Shown in pieces: positions 1-9,453 of a stretch of 64,000 bases of DNA. How positions within the stretch are numbered: the stretch's first letter is position 1; each line of letters starts with the position of its first letter. The position numbers were made by a program, and so were the translations under genes. A model generated the notes under the pieces. The model made no database searches. It saw nothing but the letters and a program-made list of their open reading frames with translations, and was not told where the DNA came from. The DNA is taken from positions 1,116,001 to 1,180,000 of the forward strand of contig NZ_LS483364.1 of the NCBI RefSeq assembly GCF_900475275.1. The letters are read 5' to 3'. Source of the stretch: Streptococcus sanguinis (lineage in GTDB: Bacteria > Bacillota > Bacilli > Lactobacillales > Streptococcaceae).

Positions 1-350
1 CAGACTCGCTCTACCTCCTAACTCAGCGCGGTTCGCTCAAGCGTATGGCAGTAGCAGATATTCCTGTTACCAGTCGGGCAAATCGCGGCCTTCAGGTTCT
101 AAGAGAGCTTAAGGCCAAGCCACATCGTGTCTTTGCAGCTGGACCTGTCTTTGGCGAAACAGTGGACTTTGATCTCTTCACAACAGAAGCAGAAGCCAGT
201 GAGGAGCAGATTTTGCAGGTGCTTTCTAATAAAGGAACGGCCTATGAAATCAATCTGGCCGACCTCAGCTTGTCTGAGAGAACTAGCAACGGTAGCTTCA
301 TTTCTGATACCATTTCAGACGAAGAAGTCTTCTCAGCTTATATCAAGTAA
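1..350 (+). CDS. parC: DNA topoisomerase IV subunit A, C-terminal end (partial)
   Basis: The reading frame is open from the first bases of the window to a TAA at 350, so this is the 3' end of a gene that starts upstream. The translation, with SLKRMAVADIP and TSRANRGLQVLRELK followed by a beta-rich stretch ending in SAYIK, matches the last blade of the ParC C-terminal beta-pinwheel that wraps DNA in topoisomerase IV, the chromosome decatenase. The next gene is ilvE, the order I know from Streptococcus pneumoniae. The ATG at 45 is internal and is not the start. Confidence 0.9.
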   Translation, partial: DSLYLLTQRGSLKRMAVADIPVTSRANRGLQVLRELKAKPHRVFAAGPVFGETVDFDLFTTEAEASEEQILQVLSNKGTAYEINLADLSLSERTSNGSFISDTISDEEVFSAYIK

Positions 351-355
351 TCATC

Positions 356-382
356 AAACCAGTTCGCGGGAGCTGGTTTTTT
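356..382 (+). terminator. Rho-independent terminator after parC
   Basis: AACCAG and CTGGTT arms around a GC-rich loop are followed directly by a T run, six bases after the parC stop codon. Confidence 0.75.
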
Positions 383-426
383 CAATTTCTATGAGTTTGA
401 TAGCGGAACAAAAGATCAGATAACAA

Positions 427-441
427 AATTTTCTGAAAATT
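427..441 (+). promoter_or_regulatory. CodY box upstream of ilvE
   Basis: AATTTTCTGAAAATT matches the published CodY consensus AATTTTCWGAAAATT at all 15 positions. It lies just upstream of the ilvE -35 hexamer, where bound CodY would block the promoter. CodY is the GTP and branched-chain amino acid sensor of Firmicutes, and ilvE makes or consumes its effectors, so repression in amino-acid-rich conditions is the likely logic. The match is seen; the regulation is inferred. Confidence 0.85.
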
Positions 442-452
442 GAAAATAATAC

Positions 453-480
453 TTGAAAATATCTTAAAAAGGTGTAAAAT
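453..480 (+). promoter_or_regulatory. ilvE promoter
   Basis: TTGAAA (453-458) and TAAAAT (475-480) are separated by 16 bases and lie directly downstream of the CodY box. The transcript would begin near 487, giving a leader of about 40 bases with a GGAGAAAG ribosome site before ATG 525. Confidence 0.7.
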
Positions 481-524
481 AGGGAGTATCTAAAAATGAA
501 GTTTGGAAGAAGAGGAGAAAGACA

Positions 525-1544
525 ATGACTGTAAATCTTGACTGGGAAAATCTAGGATTCTCATATATGAAACTGCCTTATCGCTACATAGCATACTATC
601 GCAACGGCCAGTGGGAAGAAGGAACGTTAACAGAGGACGCTACGCTCCATATCTCTGAGTCGTCTCCTAGCCTTCACTACGGCCAGCAGGCTTTTGAGGG
701 GCTTAAGGCTTATCGAACTAAGGATGACAGTATTCAGCTTTTCCGTCCAGATAAAAATGCGGAACGTTTACAGCAGACAGCTGATCGCTTGCTCATGCCG
801 CAAGTTCCTACAGAAATGTTTGTGGATGCAGTTAAGCAGGTTGTCCGAGCTAATGAAGAATATGTACCACCATACGGAACAGGCGGAACCCTTTATATTC
901 GGCCTCTCTTGATTGGAGTTGGCGATATTATTGGCGTGAAACCAGCTGAAGAATACATTTTCACTATCTTTGTAATGCCAGTCGGCAATTACTTCAAAGG
1001 CGGTCTGACTCCGACTAACTTCATTGTGTCAGATGACTATGATCGCGCGGCACCGCACGGAACTGGTGCGGCAAAAGTTGGAGGGAATTACGCTGCTAGC
1101 TTATTACCCGGAAAGATTGCTAAGGATAAGCATTTCTCTGATGTGATTTATCTGGATCCAGCAACCCATACTAAGATTGAAGAGGTGGGATCTGCCAACT
1201 TTTTTGGTATCACAAAGGATAATGAGTTTGTAACACCGCTCAGTCCGTCTATCTTGCCATCCATCACCAAGTACTCTTTGCTTTATCTGGCAGAGCATAG
1301 ACTAGGGCTCAAACCTATTGAAGGAGATGTTCCTCTGGCAGACTTAGGTAAATTTACTGAAGCGGGAGCTTGTGGAACAGCAGCGGTTATTTCTCCTATT
1401 GGTGGTATACAGCACGGTGACGATTTCCATGTCTTTTATAGCGAGACAGAAGTCGGGCCAGTCACTCGCAAGCTATATGACGAATTAACTGGTATTCAAT
1501 TCGGCGATGTTGAAGCGCCAGAAGGTTGGATTGTAAAAGTATAA
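525..1544 (+). CDS. ilvE: Branched-chain amino acid aminotransferase
   Basis: A 339-residue class IV PLP aminotransferase, full length for bacterial IlvE. It interconverts leucine, isoleucine and valine with their 2-oxo acids using 2-oxoglutarate/glutamate, in the cytosol. The PLP-binding lysine is K184 in GTGAAKVGGNYA; HYGQQAFEGLKAY (51-63) and the EVGSANFF segment near 216 are further family signatures. The ATG at 525 has a GGAG site at the correct distance. It is monocistronic, between the parC terminator and its own terminator, with a perfect CodY box upstream. Confidence 0.96.
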   Translation: MTVNLDWENLGFSYMKLPYRYIAYYRNGQWEEGTLTEDATLHISESSPSLHYGQQAFEGLKAYRTKDDSIQLFRPDKNAERLQQTADRLLMPQVPTEMFVDAVKQVVRANEEYVPPYGTGGTLYIRPLLIGVGDIIGVKPAEEYIFTIFVMPVGNYFKGGLTPTNFIVSDDYDRAAPHGTGAAKVGGNYAASLLPGKIAKDKHFSDVIYLDPATHTKIEEVGSANFFGITKDNEFVTPLSPSILPSITKYSLLYLAEHRLGLKPIEGDVPLADLGKFTEAGACGTAAVISPIGGIQHGDDFHVFYSETEVGPVTRKLYDELTGIQFGDVEAPEGWIVKV

Positions 1545-1548
1545 TCTA

Positions 1549-1576
1549 AAAACTGTCCTTGATTGGGCAGTTTTTC
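1549..1576 (+). terminator. Rho-independent terminator after ilvE
   Basis: AAACTGTCC and GGGCAGTTT pair over nine positions with one G-T wobble around TTGATT, followed by a T run. Confidence 0.8.
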
Positions 1577-1598
1577 TGTGATTCTAGCCTAAGATAGC

Positions 1599-1627
1599 TT
1601 GCGCACTCAGCTATTTTCGTGTACAAT
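1599..1627 (+). promoter_or_regulatory. Promoter of the DUF2969 gene
   Basis: TTGCGC (1599-1604), a 17-base spacer and TACAAT (1622-1627). Transcription would start close to 1634, leaving a short leader that carries the AAAGAGG ribosome site before ATG 1650. Confidence 0.6.
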
Positions 1628-1649
1628 AGAAATTTGAAAGAGGTAAGTT

Positions 1650-1880
1650 ATGAGTAAGAAAGACAAAAAAATTGAAATTCAAATCACAGACAGTAAAGTG
1701 AAGGTCGGAGCAGACCAATTTGACGGTTATAGTCTTGCTATTGGCAAAAAGGTTATTGGTGAGATTGCCGAGCTAGATGGCCAGTTTGCAATCATCAAAA
1801 ATGGAAATGCTGAAAGTTTTTATAAAAAACTTGAAAGAGCTGTGGAAACTTTGATTGAAACCTATAATTTAAGCAAATAG
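1650..1880 (+). CDS. DUF2969 family small protein
   Basis: A 76-residue, lysine-rich protein with alternating short beta strands (KIEIQITDSKVKVG, YSLAIGKKVIGEIAEL, FAIIKNG) and a C-terminal helix. I recognise it as the DUF2969 family, found in streptococci and their relatives; its function is not known to me. It has a clear ribosome site (AAAGAGG) and its own promoter, and lies just before the tRNA pair. No signal peptide or membrane segment is present, so it is probably a cytosolic protein. Confidence 0.75.
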   Translation: MSKKDKKIEIQITDSKVKVGADQFDGYSLAIGKKVIGEIAELDGQFAIIKNGNAESFYKKLERAVETLIETYNLSK

Positions 1881-1883
1881 GGC

Positions 1884-1912
1884 TTGCATTTTCATTGTAT
1901 CAATGTTATAAT
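1884..1912 (+). promoter_or_regulatory. Promoter of the tRNA-Tyr/tRNA-Gln operon
   Basis: TTGCAT (1884-1889), a 17-base spacer and consensus TATAAT (1907-1912), starting about 18 bases before the first tRNA. Confidence 0.8.
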
Positions 1913-1929
1913 AGATAGCGTTGATTGTC

Positions 1930-2010
1930 GGAGAGATAGCGAAGAGGCTAAACGCGGCGGACTGTAAATCCGCTCCTTCGGGTTCGGGGGTTCGAATCCC
2001 TCTCTCTCCA
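1930..2010 (+). tRNA. tRNA-Tyr (GTA)
   Basis: An 81-base class II tRNA. Acceptor arms GGAGAGA (1930-1936) and TCTCTCC (2003-2009) pair perfectly with discriminator A. The anticodon loop CTGTAAA carries GTA, the long variable arm CTCCTTCGGG is typical of tyrosine tRNA, and the T loop is TTCGAAT. The 3' CCA is not fully encoded. Confidence 0.97.
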
Positions 2011-2023
2011 TTCTTTATATTAA

Positions 2024-2095
2024 TGGGGTATAGCCAAGCGGTAAGGCAAGGGACTTTGACTCCCTCATGCGTTGGTTCGAATCCAGCTACCCCAG
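2024..2095 (+). tRNA. tRNA-Gln (TTG)
   Basis: A 72-base tRNA with acceptor TGGGGTA (2024-2030) pairing with TACCCCA (2088-2094), discriminator G, anticodon TTG in the loop CTTTGAC, and T loop TTCGAAT. It follows tRNA-Tyr by 13 bases and is almost certainly processed from the same transcript. Confidence 0.97.
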
Positions 2096-2106
2096 TTCTT
2101 AGGTAA

Positions 2107-2258
2107 TAGATCTGATAAAATAATAAAATGTCTTCTGGTGTTTTATTTCTTTATAGGATGAAAATCGTTAACGATAGATCAATGTCATTTGCGGGTGCTT
2201 AGGAAAATAAATAAGTAGTATGTCAAGCGAAAGCTTGATTGTTGGAGGATTTTTTTAG
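2107..2258 (+). promoter_or_regulatory. rpsA upstream region with palindrome and GNRA hairpin
   Basis: The gap before rpsA holds a perfect 12-base palindrome ATCGTTAACGAT (2164-2175) and, close to the ribosome site, a six-pair hairpin TCAAGC-GAAA-GCTTGA (2223-2238) with a GNRA tetraloop; GGAGG follows six bases later. No convincing -35/-10 pair stands out. The hairpin position fits a translational control element for S1, but that is inference. Confidence 0.45.
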
Positions 2259-3461
2259 ATGAATGAATTTGAAGATTTGCTAAACAGTGTTAGCCAAGTT
2301 GAGCCAGGTGACGTCGTTACTGCTGAAGTATTGACTGTTGACGCTAACCAAGCTAATGTTGCAATCGCTGGAACTGGTGTTGAAGGTGTTTTGACTCTTC
2401 GTGAGTTGACAAATGACCGCGACGCTGATATCAACGACCTTGTAAAACCAGGTGAAACACTTGAATTGCTTGTTCTTCGTCAAGTAGTGGGTAAAGATAC
2501 AGACACAGTAACTTACCTGGTATCTAAAAAACGTTTGGAAGCTCGCAAAGCTTGGGACAAATTGGTTGGTCGTGAAGAAGAAGTTGTCACTGTTAAGGGC
2601 ACTCGTGCTGTTAAAGGTGGACTTTCAGTTGAGTTTGAAGGACTTCGTGGATTTATCCCTGCTTCAATGCTTGATACTCGTTTCGTTCGTAACACTGAGC
2701 GTTTTGTAGGTCAAGAGTTTGATGCTAAGATCAAAGAAGTAGATCCAAAAGAAAACCGCTTCATCCTTTCACGTCGTGAGGTTGTAGAAGCTGAAGCTGC
2801 AGCGGCACGTGCTGAAGTCTTTGGTAAGTTGAATGTTGGTGATATTGTAACTGGTAAAGTTGCTCGTATTACTAGCTTCGGTGCTTTCATTGACCTTGGC
2901 GGAGTTGATGGATTGGTTCACTTGACTGAATTGTCACATGAACGCAACGTATCACCTAAGTCTGTTGTATCAGTTGGTGATGAAATTGAAGTGAAAGTTC
3001 TTGATTTGAACGAAGAAGAAGGACGCGTATCCCTCTCTCTTAAAGCAACAACACCTGGACCATGGGATGGCGTTGAGCAAAAACTTGCTGCAGGTGATGT
3101 GATTGAAGGAACTGTAAAACGTTTGACTGATTTCGGTGCTTTCGTTGAAGTATTGCCAGGTATCGATGGATTGGTTCACATCTCACAAATTTCACACAAA
3201 CGTGTTGAAAGCCCTAAGGATGCCCTTAAGGTTGGTCAAGAAGTAACTGTTAAGGTTCTTGAAGTGAATGCTGCTGATGAGCGTGTATCACTTTCTATCA
3301 AGGCTCTTGAAGAACGTCCAGCTCAAGAAGAAGGACAAAAAGATGAGAAACGCCAATCACGTCCTCGTCGTCCAAAACGTCAAGAAAAACGTGACTTTGA
3401 ACTTCCAGAAACTCAAACTGGATTCTCAATGGCTGATTTGTTTGGCGATATTGAATTGTAA
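2259..3461 (+). CDS. rpsA: 30S ribosomal protein S1
   Basis: A 400-residue S1 protein with four S1/OB-fold RNA-binding repeats, roughly residues 15-85, 100-165, 190-262 and 275-345; the last two carry the clear GxVxxxxxFGAFV and GLVHxxxxS signatures. A basic tail ([14 protein letters not shown]) precedes the end. Four repeats is the short Firmicute form, against six in E. coli. It helps recruit mRNA to the 30S subunit. The start has a strong GGAGG site. The codon choice looks like that of a highly expressed gene. It has its own terminator. Confidence 0.96.
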   Translation: MNEFEDLLNSVSQVEPGDVVTAEVLTVDANQANVAIAGTGVEGVLTLRELTNDRDADINDLVKPGETLELLVLRQVVGKDTDTVTYLVSKKRLEARKAWDKLVGREEEVVTVKGTRAVKGGLSVEFEGLRGFIPASMLDTRFVRNTERFVGQEFDAKIKEVDPKENRFILSRREVVEAEAAAARAEVFGKLNVGDIVTGKVARITSFGAFIDLGGVDGLVHLTELSHERNVSPKSVVSVGDEIEVKVLDLNEEEGRVSLSLKATTPGPWDGVEQKLAAGDVIEGTVKRLTDFGAFVEVLPGIDGLVHISQISHKRVESPKDALKVGQEVTVKVLEVNAADERVSLSIKALEERPAQEEGQKDEKRQSRPRRPKRQEKRDFELPETQTGFSMADLFGDIEL

Positions 3462-3469
3462 TTAGTTAA

Positions 3470-3498
3470 AAGAAGTTGAGAAATCTCAACTTCTTTTT
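3470..3498 (+). terminator. Rho-independent terminator after rpsA
   Basis: AAGAAGTTGAGA and TCTCAACTTCTT are near-perfect complementary arms followed by T residues, eight bases after the rpsA stop. Confidence 0.88.
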
Positions 3499-3509
3499 CT
3501 GATTTTCAC

Positions 3510-3538
3510 TTGTATTTTCAGAGAAAATCAGTTATAAT
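3510..3538 (+). promoter_or_regulatory. Promoter of tRNA-Arg
   Basis: TTGTAT (3510-3515), a 17-base spacer and consensus TATAAT (3533-3538), about 11 bases before the tRNA. Confidence 0.75.
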
Positions 3539-3548
3539 GAATTAGTTG

Positions 3549-3620
3549 CCACCCTTAGTGTAATGGATATCACGCAAGATTCCGGTTCTTGAGATGGGAG
3601 TTCGATTCTCTCAGGGTGGA
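3549..3620 (+). tRNA. tRNA-Arg (CCG)
   Basis: A 72-base tRNA. Acceptor CCACCCT (3549-3555) pairs with AGGGTGG (3613-3619) with discriminator A; positions 8-9 are TA. The anticodon stem CAAGA/TCTTG closes the loop TTCCGGT with anticodon CCG. T stem GGGAG/CTCTC holds loop TTCGATT. It reads the rare arginine codon CGG. Confidence 0.95.
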
Positions 3621-3632
3621 TGACTTTAAATT

Positions 3633-3654
3633 GGACTCTTCGGAGTCTTTTTTT
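3633..3654 (+). terminator. Rho-independent terminator after tRNA-Arg
   Basis: GACTC-TTCG-GAGTC hairpin followed by seven T residues. The UUCG tetraloop makes it especially stable. Confidence 0.88.
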
Positions 3655-3674
3655 CTTTCTTGGAGGAGAATGCA

Positions 3675-4091
3675 ATGATAGTAAAATTAATCGCTCATAC
3701 CTTAATCGAGAAAGAGGGGAAGTATTTGCTTATCAAACGCTCTAAGATAAAGCGAGGTCTTCCTAATGTCTATCCATCTTATTGGGATATTCCAGGCGGA
3801 AGTGTAGAAGAGAATGAACTGCCTAGAGAGGCAGCTCTACGTGAGGCTATGGAGGAGGTTAATCAAAAGATTCGGATTGATAAGATTATCCATGAAGATA
3901 GTCAGTTTGATGCTAGCAAAGATACTGTTTTCACACGCTTAGTTTATGCTGGCAAGATTTTGGAAGAGCGTGATATTATATTGGATTCAGAAGAGCATAC
4001 AGACTTTGTCTGGATTTCTTCTTTAGAAGACATGGATAGCGAGCTCATCGTACCTTATTTGTTTGATATTTTTGCTGACAAATCTATATAA
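3675..4091 (+). CDS. NUDIX hydrolase
   Basis: A 138-residue single-domain NUDIX protein, likely hydrolysing a nucleoside diphosphate derivative. The Nudix box is GGSVEENELPREAALREAMEEV, giving G-x5-E-x7-REAMEE; the glycine after the EE pair is replaced by asparagine (EEVN), so the box is slightly off consensus. ATG 3675 is chosen over an upstream in-frame TTG at 3660 because GGAGGAG (3662-3668) sits seven bases before it. It stands alone between two terminators. Substrate cannot be told from sequence. Confidence 0.85.
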   Translation: MIVKLIAHTLIEKEGKYLLIKRSKIKRGLPNVYPSYWDIPGGSVEENELPREAALREAMEEVNQKIRIDKIIHEDSQFDASKDTVFTRLVYAGKILEERDIILDSEEHTDFVWISSLEDMDSELIVPYLFDIFADKSI

Positions 4092-4100
4092 AACAACTAA

Positions 4101-4133
4101 AAAACATCCCCTTTTATTAGGAGATGTTTTTTA
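4101..4133. terminator. Bidirectional terminator between NUDIX gene and ldh
   Basis: AAAACATC...GATGTTTT with a CCCC/GGAG inner stem has T runs on both strands, serving the plus-strand NUDIX gene and the minus-strand ldh gene, which converge here. Confidence 0.8.
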
Positions 4134-4135
4134 AA

Positions 4136-5199
<1,064 letters not shown>

Positions 5200-5221
5200 G
5201 GTCAACTTGTGTATCTAGCGA

Positions 5222-5237
5222 TGTAAACGTTTTTACA
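5222..5237. promoter_or_regulatory. cre-like near-palindrome between ldh and gyrA
   Basis: TGTAAACGTTTTTACA centres on the CG of a catabolite-responsive element (WTGNAANCGNWNNCW) and differs from it mainly near one end. It lies about 20 bases upstream of the ldh -35, a position from which CcpA activates lactate dehydrogenase operons in related bacteria (Lactococcus las operon). Binding here is inferred. Confidence 0.5.
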
Positions 5238-5271
5238 AACGGTTCAAAATACTGAAAAATTAAAGAAAATG

Positions 5272-5280
5272 TGGTATAAT
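5272..5280 (+). promoter_or_regulatory. gyrA extended -10 promoter
   Basis: TGG-TATAAT is a perfect extended -10 (TATAAT 5275-5280). No good -35 hexamer is seen 16-18 bases upstream, which is usual for extended -10 promoters. Confidence 0.65.
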
Positions 5281-5316
5281 AAAGGGTAGTTTAATATGAA
5301 AGAAAGGCATTTTTTA

Positions 5317-7776
5317 ATGCAAGACAGAAACTTAGTAAATGTTAATCTGACTAGTGAAATGAAGACTAGTTTCATTGATTACGCGATGAGCGTTATCGTG
5401 GCTCGGGCACTTCCAGATGTTCGTGATGGTCTAAAGCCAGTTCACCGTCGGATTCTCTATGGTATGAATGAGCTGGGCGTGACACCTGAGAAGCCTCACA
5501 AGAAATCAGCTCGTATCACAGGGGATGTCATGGGTAAGTATCACCCGCATGGTGACTCTTCTATTTATGAAGCGATGGTGCGGATGGCTCAATGGTGGAG
5601 CTACCGCTATATGCTTGTAGATGGCCATGGAAACTTCGGTTCTATGGACGGAGACGGGGCTGCTGCTCAACGTTATACAGAAGCACGTATGAGCAAGATT
5701 GCTCTTGAGATGCTTCGCGATATTAATAAAAACACTGTTGATTATATTGACAACTATGATGCCAGCGAGAGAGAGCCTGTAGTTCTTCCTGCTCGCTTCC
5801 CTAACTTGCTTGTAAACGGTGCGACAGGGATTGCAGTTGGGATGGCGACAAATATCCCACCGCATAATCTTGGTGAGTCTATTGATGCTGTTAAGCTTGT
5901 CATGGACAATCCGGAAGCAACCACTCGCGATATCATGGAAGTCCTGCCTGGACCAGATTTTCCGACAGGAGCACTGGTTATGGGCAAGTCCGGTATTCAC
6001 CGGGCTTATGAAACAGGGAAGGGTTCGATTGTTCTTCGTTCTCGCACTGAAATCGAAGAGATGAAAAATGGCCGTGAGCGAATTGTCGTAACTGAGTTTC
6101 CATACATGGTTAATAAGACTAAGGTTCATGAGCATATTGTTCGTCTGGTGCAGGAAAAACGCATTGACGGTATCACAGCTGTTCGTGATGAGTCCAATCG
6201 TGAAGGGGTCCGTTTTGTCATTGAGGTTCGCCGTGATGCCTCTGCTCATGTCATTCTAAATAACCTTTTCAAGCTGACTCAGATGCAGACCAATTTCAGC
6301 TTCAATATGCTGGCTATTCAAAATGGTGTGCCGAAGATTCTGTCTCTTCGTGAGATTTTGTTGGCTTATATTGAGCACCAAAAGGAAGTGGTGACTCGAC
6401 GGACGGTCTTCGATAAAGAAAAGGCAGAAGCTCGAGCTCATATCTTGGCTGGTTTGCTGATTGCGTTGGATCACATTGATGAAGTGATTCGCATTATCCG
6501 TAATAGCGAGACGGACGCAGAAGCACAGGCTGAATTGATGGCTAAGTTTGAACTGTCTGAGCGCCAGAGTCAGGCTATCCTTGATATGCGTCTTCGTCGT
6601 CTGACTGGTTTGGAACGTGATAAGATTCAGTCAGAGTACGACGAGCTGATTGCTTTGATTGCAGACTTGGCTGATATCTTGGCTAAGCCAGAGCGCGTTA
6701 TCGCTATTATCAAGGAAGAGTTAGACGAGGTCAAACGTAAATTTGCGGATGACCGCCGAACTGAGCTGATGGTGGGAGAAGTTCTTTCTCTTGAAGATGA
6801 AGATTTGATTGAGGAAGCGGATGTTTTGATTACCCTGTCTAATAAAGGCTATATCAAACGTCTGAATCAGGCTGAATTTACCGCTCAGAAACGCGGAGGC
6901 CGCGGTGTTCAAGGAACTGGTGTCAAAGACGATGACTTCGTCAAAGAGCTTGTTTCAACGAGTACCCACGATAGACTGCTCTTCTTTACCAATAAAGGTC
7001 GAGTCTATCGTCTCAAAGGATATGAAATCCCTGAGTACGGCCGGACAGCCAAGGGCTTGCCAGTGGTCAATCTCTTGAAACTGGATGAAGGTGAGACTAT
7101 TCAGACCATTATTAATGTCCAGCAAGATCGCAGTGATGATTCCTATCTCTTCTTTACTACCCGTCATGGGGTGGTCAAACGGACCAGTGTAACGGAATTT
7201 GCTAATATTCGTCAGAATGGTCTTAAGGCTTTGAATTTGAAAGATGAAGACGAGTTAATTAATGTCTTTCTGACGGACGGCGCTTCAGACGTTATCATTG
7301 GTACTAAGTTTGGTTATTCTGTCCGCTTCAATGAGACAGCTGTCCGGAGCATGAGCCGTATAGCGACTGGTGTTCGCGGAGTCAATCTTCGAAAGGGGGA
7401 CCAGGTCGTTGGAGCTGGTGTGATTGCTGAGGGAGACGAAGTGCTTGTCATCACCGAAAAAGGCTATGGTAAGCGTACTCTTGCCAGCGAGTATCCAACC
7501 AAGGGCCGTGGTGGTAAAGGGATTAAAACAGCCAATATCACTGATAAGAATGGACCTCTTGCTGGTCTGATGACAGTTACTGGCGAGGAAGATTTGATGA
7601 TTATCACTAATACAGGTGTCATCATTCGGACCAGTGTGGCGAATATTTCTCAGACAGGCCGCTCAACCATGGGAGTTAAGGTCATGCGTCTGGACCAAAA
7701 TGCACAGATTGTCACCTTTACAAGCGTCGAAGCAGACGATAAAGAAGATGTAGCAGAGGAAGAAAACGAATCGTAA
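5317..7776 (+). CDS. gyrA: DNA gyrase subunit A
   Basis: An 819-residue GyrA, the breakage-reunion subunit that introduces negative supercoils with GyrB. The active-site tyrosine is Y120 in [11 protein letters not shown]. The quinolone-resistance region reads [10 protein letters not shown] with S81 and E85, the susceptible residues by streptococcal numbering. The GyrA box [12 protein letters not shown] begins the C-terminal pinwheel, and an acidic tail follows. The internal ATG 5317 (MQDRN) is preferred to ATG 5296 because it matches streptococcal GyrA and has an AAAGAAAGG site. srtA follows after 14 bases. Confidence 0.97.
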   Translation: MQDRNLVNVNLTSEMKTSFIDYAMSVIVARALPDVRDGLKPVHRRILYGMNELGVTPEKPHKKSARITGDVMGKYHPHGDSSIYEAMVRMAQWWSYRYMLVDGHGNFGSMDGDGAAAQRYTEARMSKIALEMLRDINKNTVDYIDNYDASEREPVVLPARFPNLLVNGATGIAVGMATNIPPHNLGESIDAVKLVMDNPEATTRDIMEVLPGPDFPTGALVMGKSGIHRAYETGKGSIVLRSRTEIEEMKNGRERIVVTEFPYMVNKTKVHEHIVRLVQEKRIDGITAVRDESNREGVRFVIEVRRDASAHVILNNLFKLTQMQTNFSFNMLAIQNGVPKILSLREILLAYIEHQKEVVTRRTVFDKEKAEARAHILAGLLIALDHIDEVIRIIRNSETDAEAQAELMAKFELSERQSQAILDMRLRRLTGLERDKIQSEYDELIALIADLADILAKPERVIAIIKEELDEVKRKFADDRRTELMVGEVLSLEDEDLIEEADVLITLSNKGYIKRLNQAEFTAQKRGGRGVQGTGVKDDDFVKELVSTSTHDRLLFFTNKGRVYRLKGYEIPEYGRTAKGLPVVNLLKLDEGETIQTIINVQQDRSDDSYLFFTTRHGVVKRTSVTEFANIRQNGLKALNLKDEDELINVFLTDGASDVIIGTKFGYSVRFNETAVRSMSRIATGVRGVNLRKGDQVVGAGVIAEGDEVLVITEKGYGKRTLASEYPTKGRGGKGIKTANITDKNGPLAGLMTVTGEEDLMIITNTGVIIRTSVANISQTGRSTMGVKVMRLDQNAQIVTFTSVEADDKEDVAEEENES

Positions 7777-7790
7777 AAGAGGACCTCTAT

Positions 7791-8546
7791 ATGGTACAAG
7801 GAAAAAGAAGTCGAAAAAGAAAACAGAGAAGCAAAAGAAATATTTTTATCAATATTGTTGCGACATTATTAATTATTGTGGCTCTGGGCTTAATCTTTAA
7901 TGCGCAAATTCGAAACATGATTATGGTTTGGCATACCAACCAATATCAGGTCAGCAAGGTTTCCAAAGACTCTATTAATAAAAATAAAAATGCTGAGACT
8001 AGCTTTGATTTTAATAAGGTAGAGTCGCTTTCTACAGAAGCAGTTATCAATGCTCAGTGGAAAGCCCAGCAACTGCCTGTTATCGGAGGTATCTCAATTC
8101 CAGAAGTATCCATGAATTTGCCGATCTTCAAAGGGCTGGATAATGCTGGATTGTATTATGGTGCTGGTACGATGAAAGAGACCCAGCAGATGGGGCAGGG
8201 GAATTATGCCTTGGCTAGCCACCATGTCTTTGGCATCACAGGGGCTAGCAACATGCTCTTTTCCCCACTGGATCGTGCTAAGGCTGGCATGAAGATCTAT
8301 ATCACTGATAAAGAGCATGTCTATACTTATGTAATCACTAGTGTTGAAACGGTAACTCCAGATCGAACGGATTTGATTGAGGATACCGAAGGCGTTACAG
8401 AGATTACTTTGGTTACTTGTGAGGATGCTGCGGCAACCAACCGGACTATTGTCAAGGGAACGTTAGAAGGCTCTGTCGAGTATGATAAGGCTCCTAAGGA
8501 AGTTCTTGAATCTTTCAGTAAGTCCTATAACCAAATGCAGATTTAA
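7791..8546 (+). CDS. srtA: Class A sortase
   Basis: A 251-residue housekeeping sortase, a membrane transpeptidase that cleaves LPXTG surface proteins and links them to peptidoglycan. A strongly basic N-terminus (KRSRKRKQRSKR) leads into one membrane segment at about 19-37; the catalytic domain follows. Catalytic residues are H144 (in LASHHVFG), C210 in TLVTC and R218. It lies 14 bases after gyrA with an AGAGGA site, the streptococcal gyrA-srtA arrangement, so it is probably co-transcribed with gyrA. Confidence 0.96.
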   Translation: MVQGKRSRKRKQRSKRNIFINIVATLLIIVALGLIFNAQIRNMIMVWHTNQYQVSKVSKDSINKNKNAETSFDFNKVESLSTEAVINAQWKAQQLPVIGGISIPEVSMNLPIFKGLDNAGLYYGAGTMKETQQMGQGNYALASHHVFGITGASNMLFSPLDRAKAGMKIYITDKEHVYTYVITSVETVTPDRTDLIEDTEGVTEITLVTCEDAAATNRTIVKGTLEGSVEYDKAPKEVLESFSKSYNQMQI

Positions 8547-8569
8547 ATGCAAAAGGCTAAAAAAATTTC

Positions 8570-8610
8570 ACTCCAAAGGTTAGAAAGAACTCTAATTTTT
8601 GGAGTTTTTT
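8570..8610 (+). terminator. Rho-independent terminator after srtA
   Basis: ACTCCAAA...TTTTGGAGT with an inner TTAGA/TCTAA stem, followed by a run of seven T residues. It ends the gyrA-srtA transcript. Confidence 0.85.
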
Positions 8611-8700
8611 TATCTAAAATTTGTTCTGGACGAAAGATTTTTGGTATCTATTCTTGCTGATTTTGACTCTTTTTCCGAATAATAAGGTAAGGAGGTTTCT

Positions 8701-9384
8701 ATGTATAGCATTTCATTTCAAGATGATATTAGCATGATGCCGCGGGAGCGATTGATGAGAGAAGGCGCTGAAAAACTCAGTAATCAGGAGCTTCTATCAA
8801 TCTTTCTCAGGACAGGCAACAAAAAAGAAACTGTTTTTCAAGTTTCTCAAAGAATTTTATCATCAATTTCCAGTTTGAACGATCTCAAGTATTTAACTTT
8901 GCAGGAATTGCAGACTATTTCTGGAATCGGTCCGATTAAGGCTGTGGAGCTGCAAGCCATTATCGAATTAGGCCGTCGGATTAACCGAGCAGAGGTTCTG
9001 CAGAAAGAGCAGATTATGGGCAGTCAAAAATTAGCCCAGAAGATGCAGCAAGAACTTGGAGATATGAGGCAGGAGTGCTTGGTTGCTATTTATCTTAATA
9101 GTCAAAATCAAATTCTGCACCAGCAGACTATTTTTATGGGGACTGTCAGCAGAAGCATTGCTGAGCCGAGAGAAATTCTCCACTACGCTCTTAAGCATCT
9201 GGCGACATCTATCATACTGGTACACAATCATCCATCAGGCTCAGTCGTTCCTAGTAGAAACGACGATGAGGTGACCCAGCATATGAAAGAAGCATGTGAG
9301 ATGATGGGCTTGGTCCTTTTGGATCATTTGATTGTGTCCAAGTCCAACTACTATAGCTATCGAGAGGAGACAGATATGATATAA
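8701..9384 (+). CDS. radC: RadC family JAB-domain protein
   Basis: A 227-residue RadC. An N-terminal UPF0758/helix-hairpin-helix part ([15 protein letters not shown], about 70-85) precedes a JAB1/MPN metalloprotease-like domain with HNHPSG (175-180) and D188 as the putative zinc ligands. Named for DNA repair, but the biochemical role is unsettled; in pneumococcus it is not required for recombinational repair or competence as far as I recall. A GGAGG ribosome site is directly before ATG 8701. Confidence 0.92.
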   Translation: MYSISFQDDISMMPRERLMREGAEKLSNQELLSIFLRTGNKKETVFQVSQRILSSISSLNDLKYLTLQELQTISGIGPIKAVELQAIIELGRRINRAEVLQKEQIMGSQKLAQKMQQELGDMRQECLVAIYLNSQNQILHQQTIFMGTVSRSIAEPREILHYALKHLATSIILVHNHPSGSVVPSRNDDEVTQHMKEACEMMGLVLLDHLIVSKSNYYSYREETDMI

Positions 9385-9402
9385 TTTGGTTTACTTGAAT
9401 AT

Positions 9403-9433
9403 AAAAAAACTTCTATTCGTGTAGAACAGAAGT
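9403..9433 (-). terminator. Terminator after the amidotransferase gene
   Basis: ACTTCT...AGAAGT hairpin whose minus-strand copy ends in seven T residues, 20 bases past the stop of the minus-strand amidotransferase gene. Confidence 0.65.
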
Positions 9434-9453
9434 ATATCTAGGAATAGAGGGTT

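Noticed and set aside
1921..2106. 61-codon ORF across tRNA-Tyr and tRNA-Gln
   Set aside because: The bases are fully explained by two canonical tRNAs.
5532..5574. Fluoroquinolone-resistance mutation in gyrA
   Set aside because: The residues at the hot positions are S81 and E85, the susceptible state.
5506..6249. 247-codon minus-strand ORF inside gyrA
   Set aside because: It lies wholly antisense to a certain gyrA, has no ribosome site and no recognisable protein; it results from gyrA codon usage.
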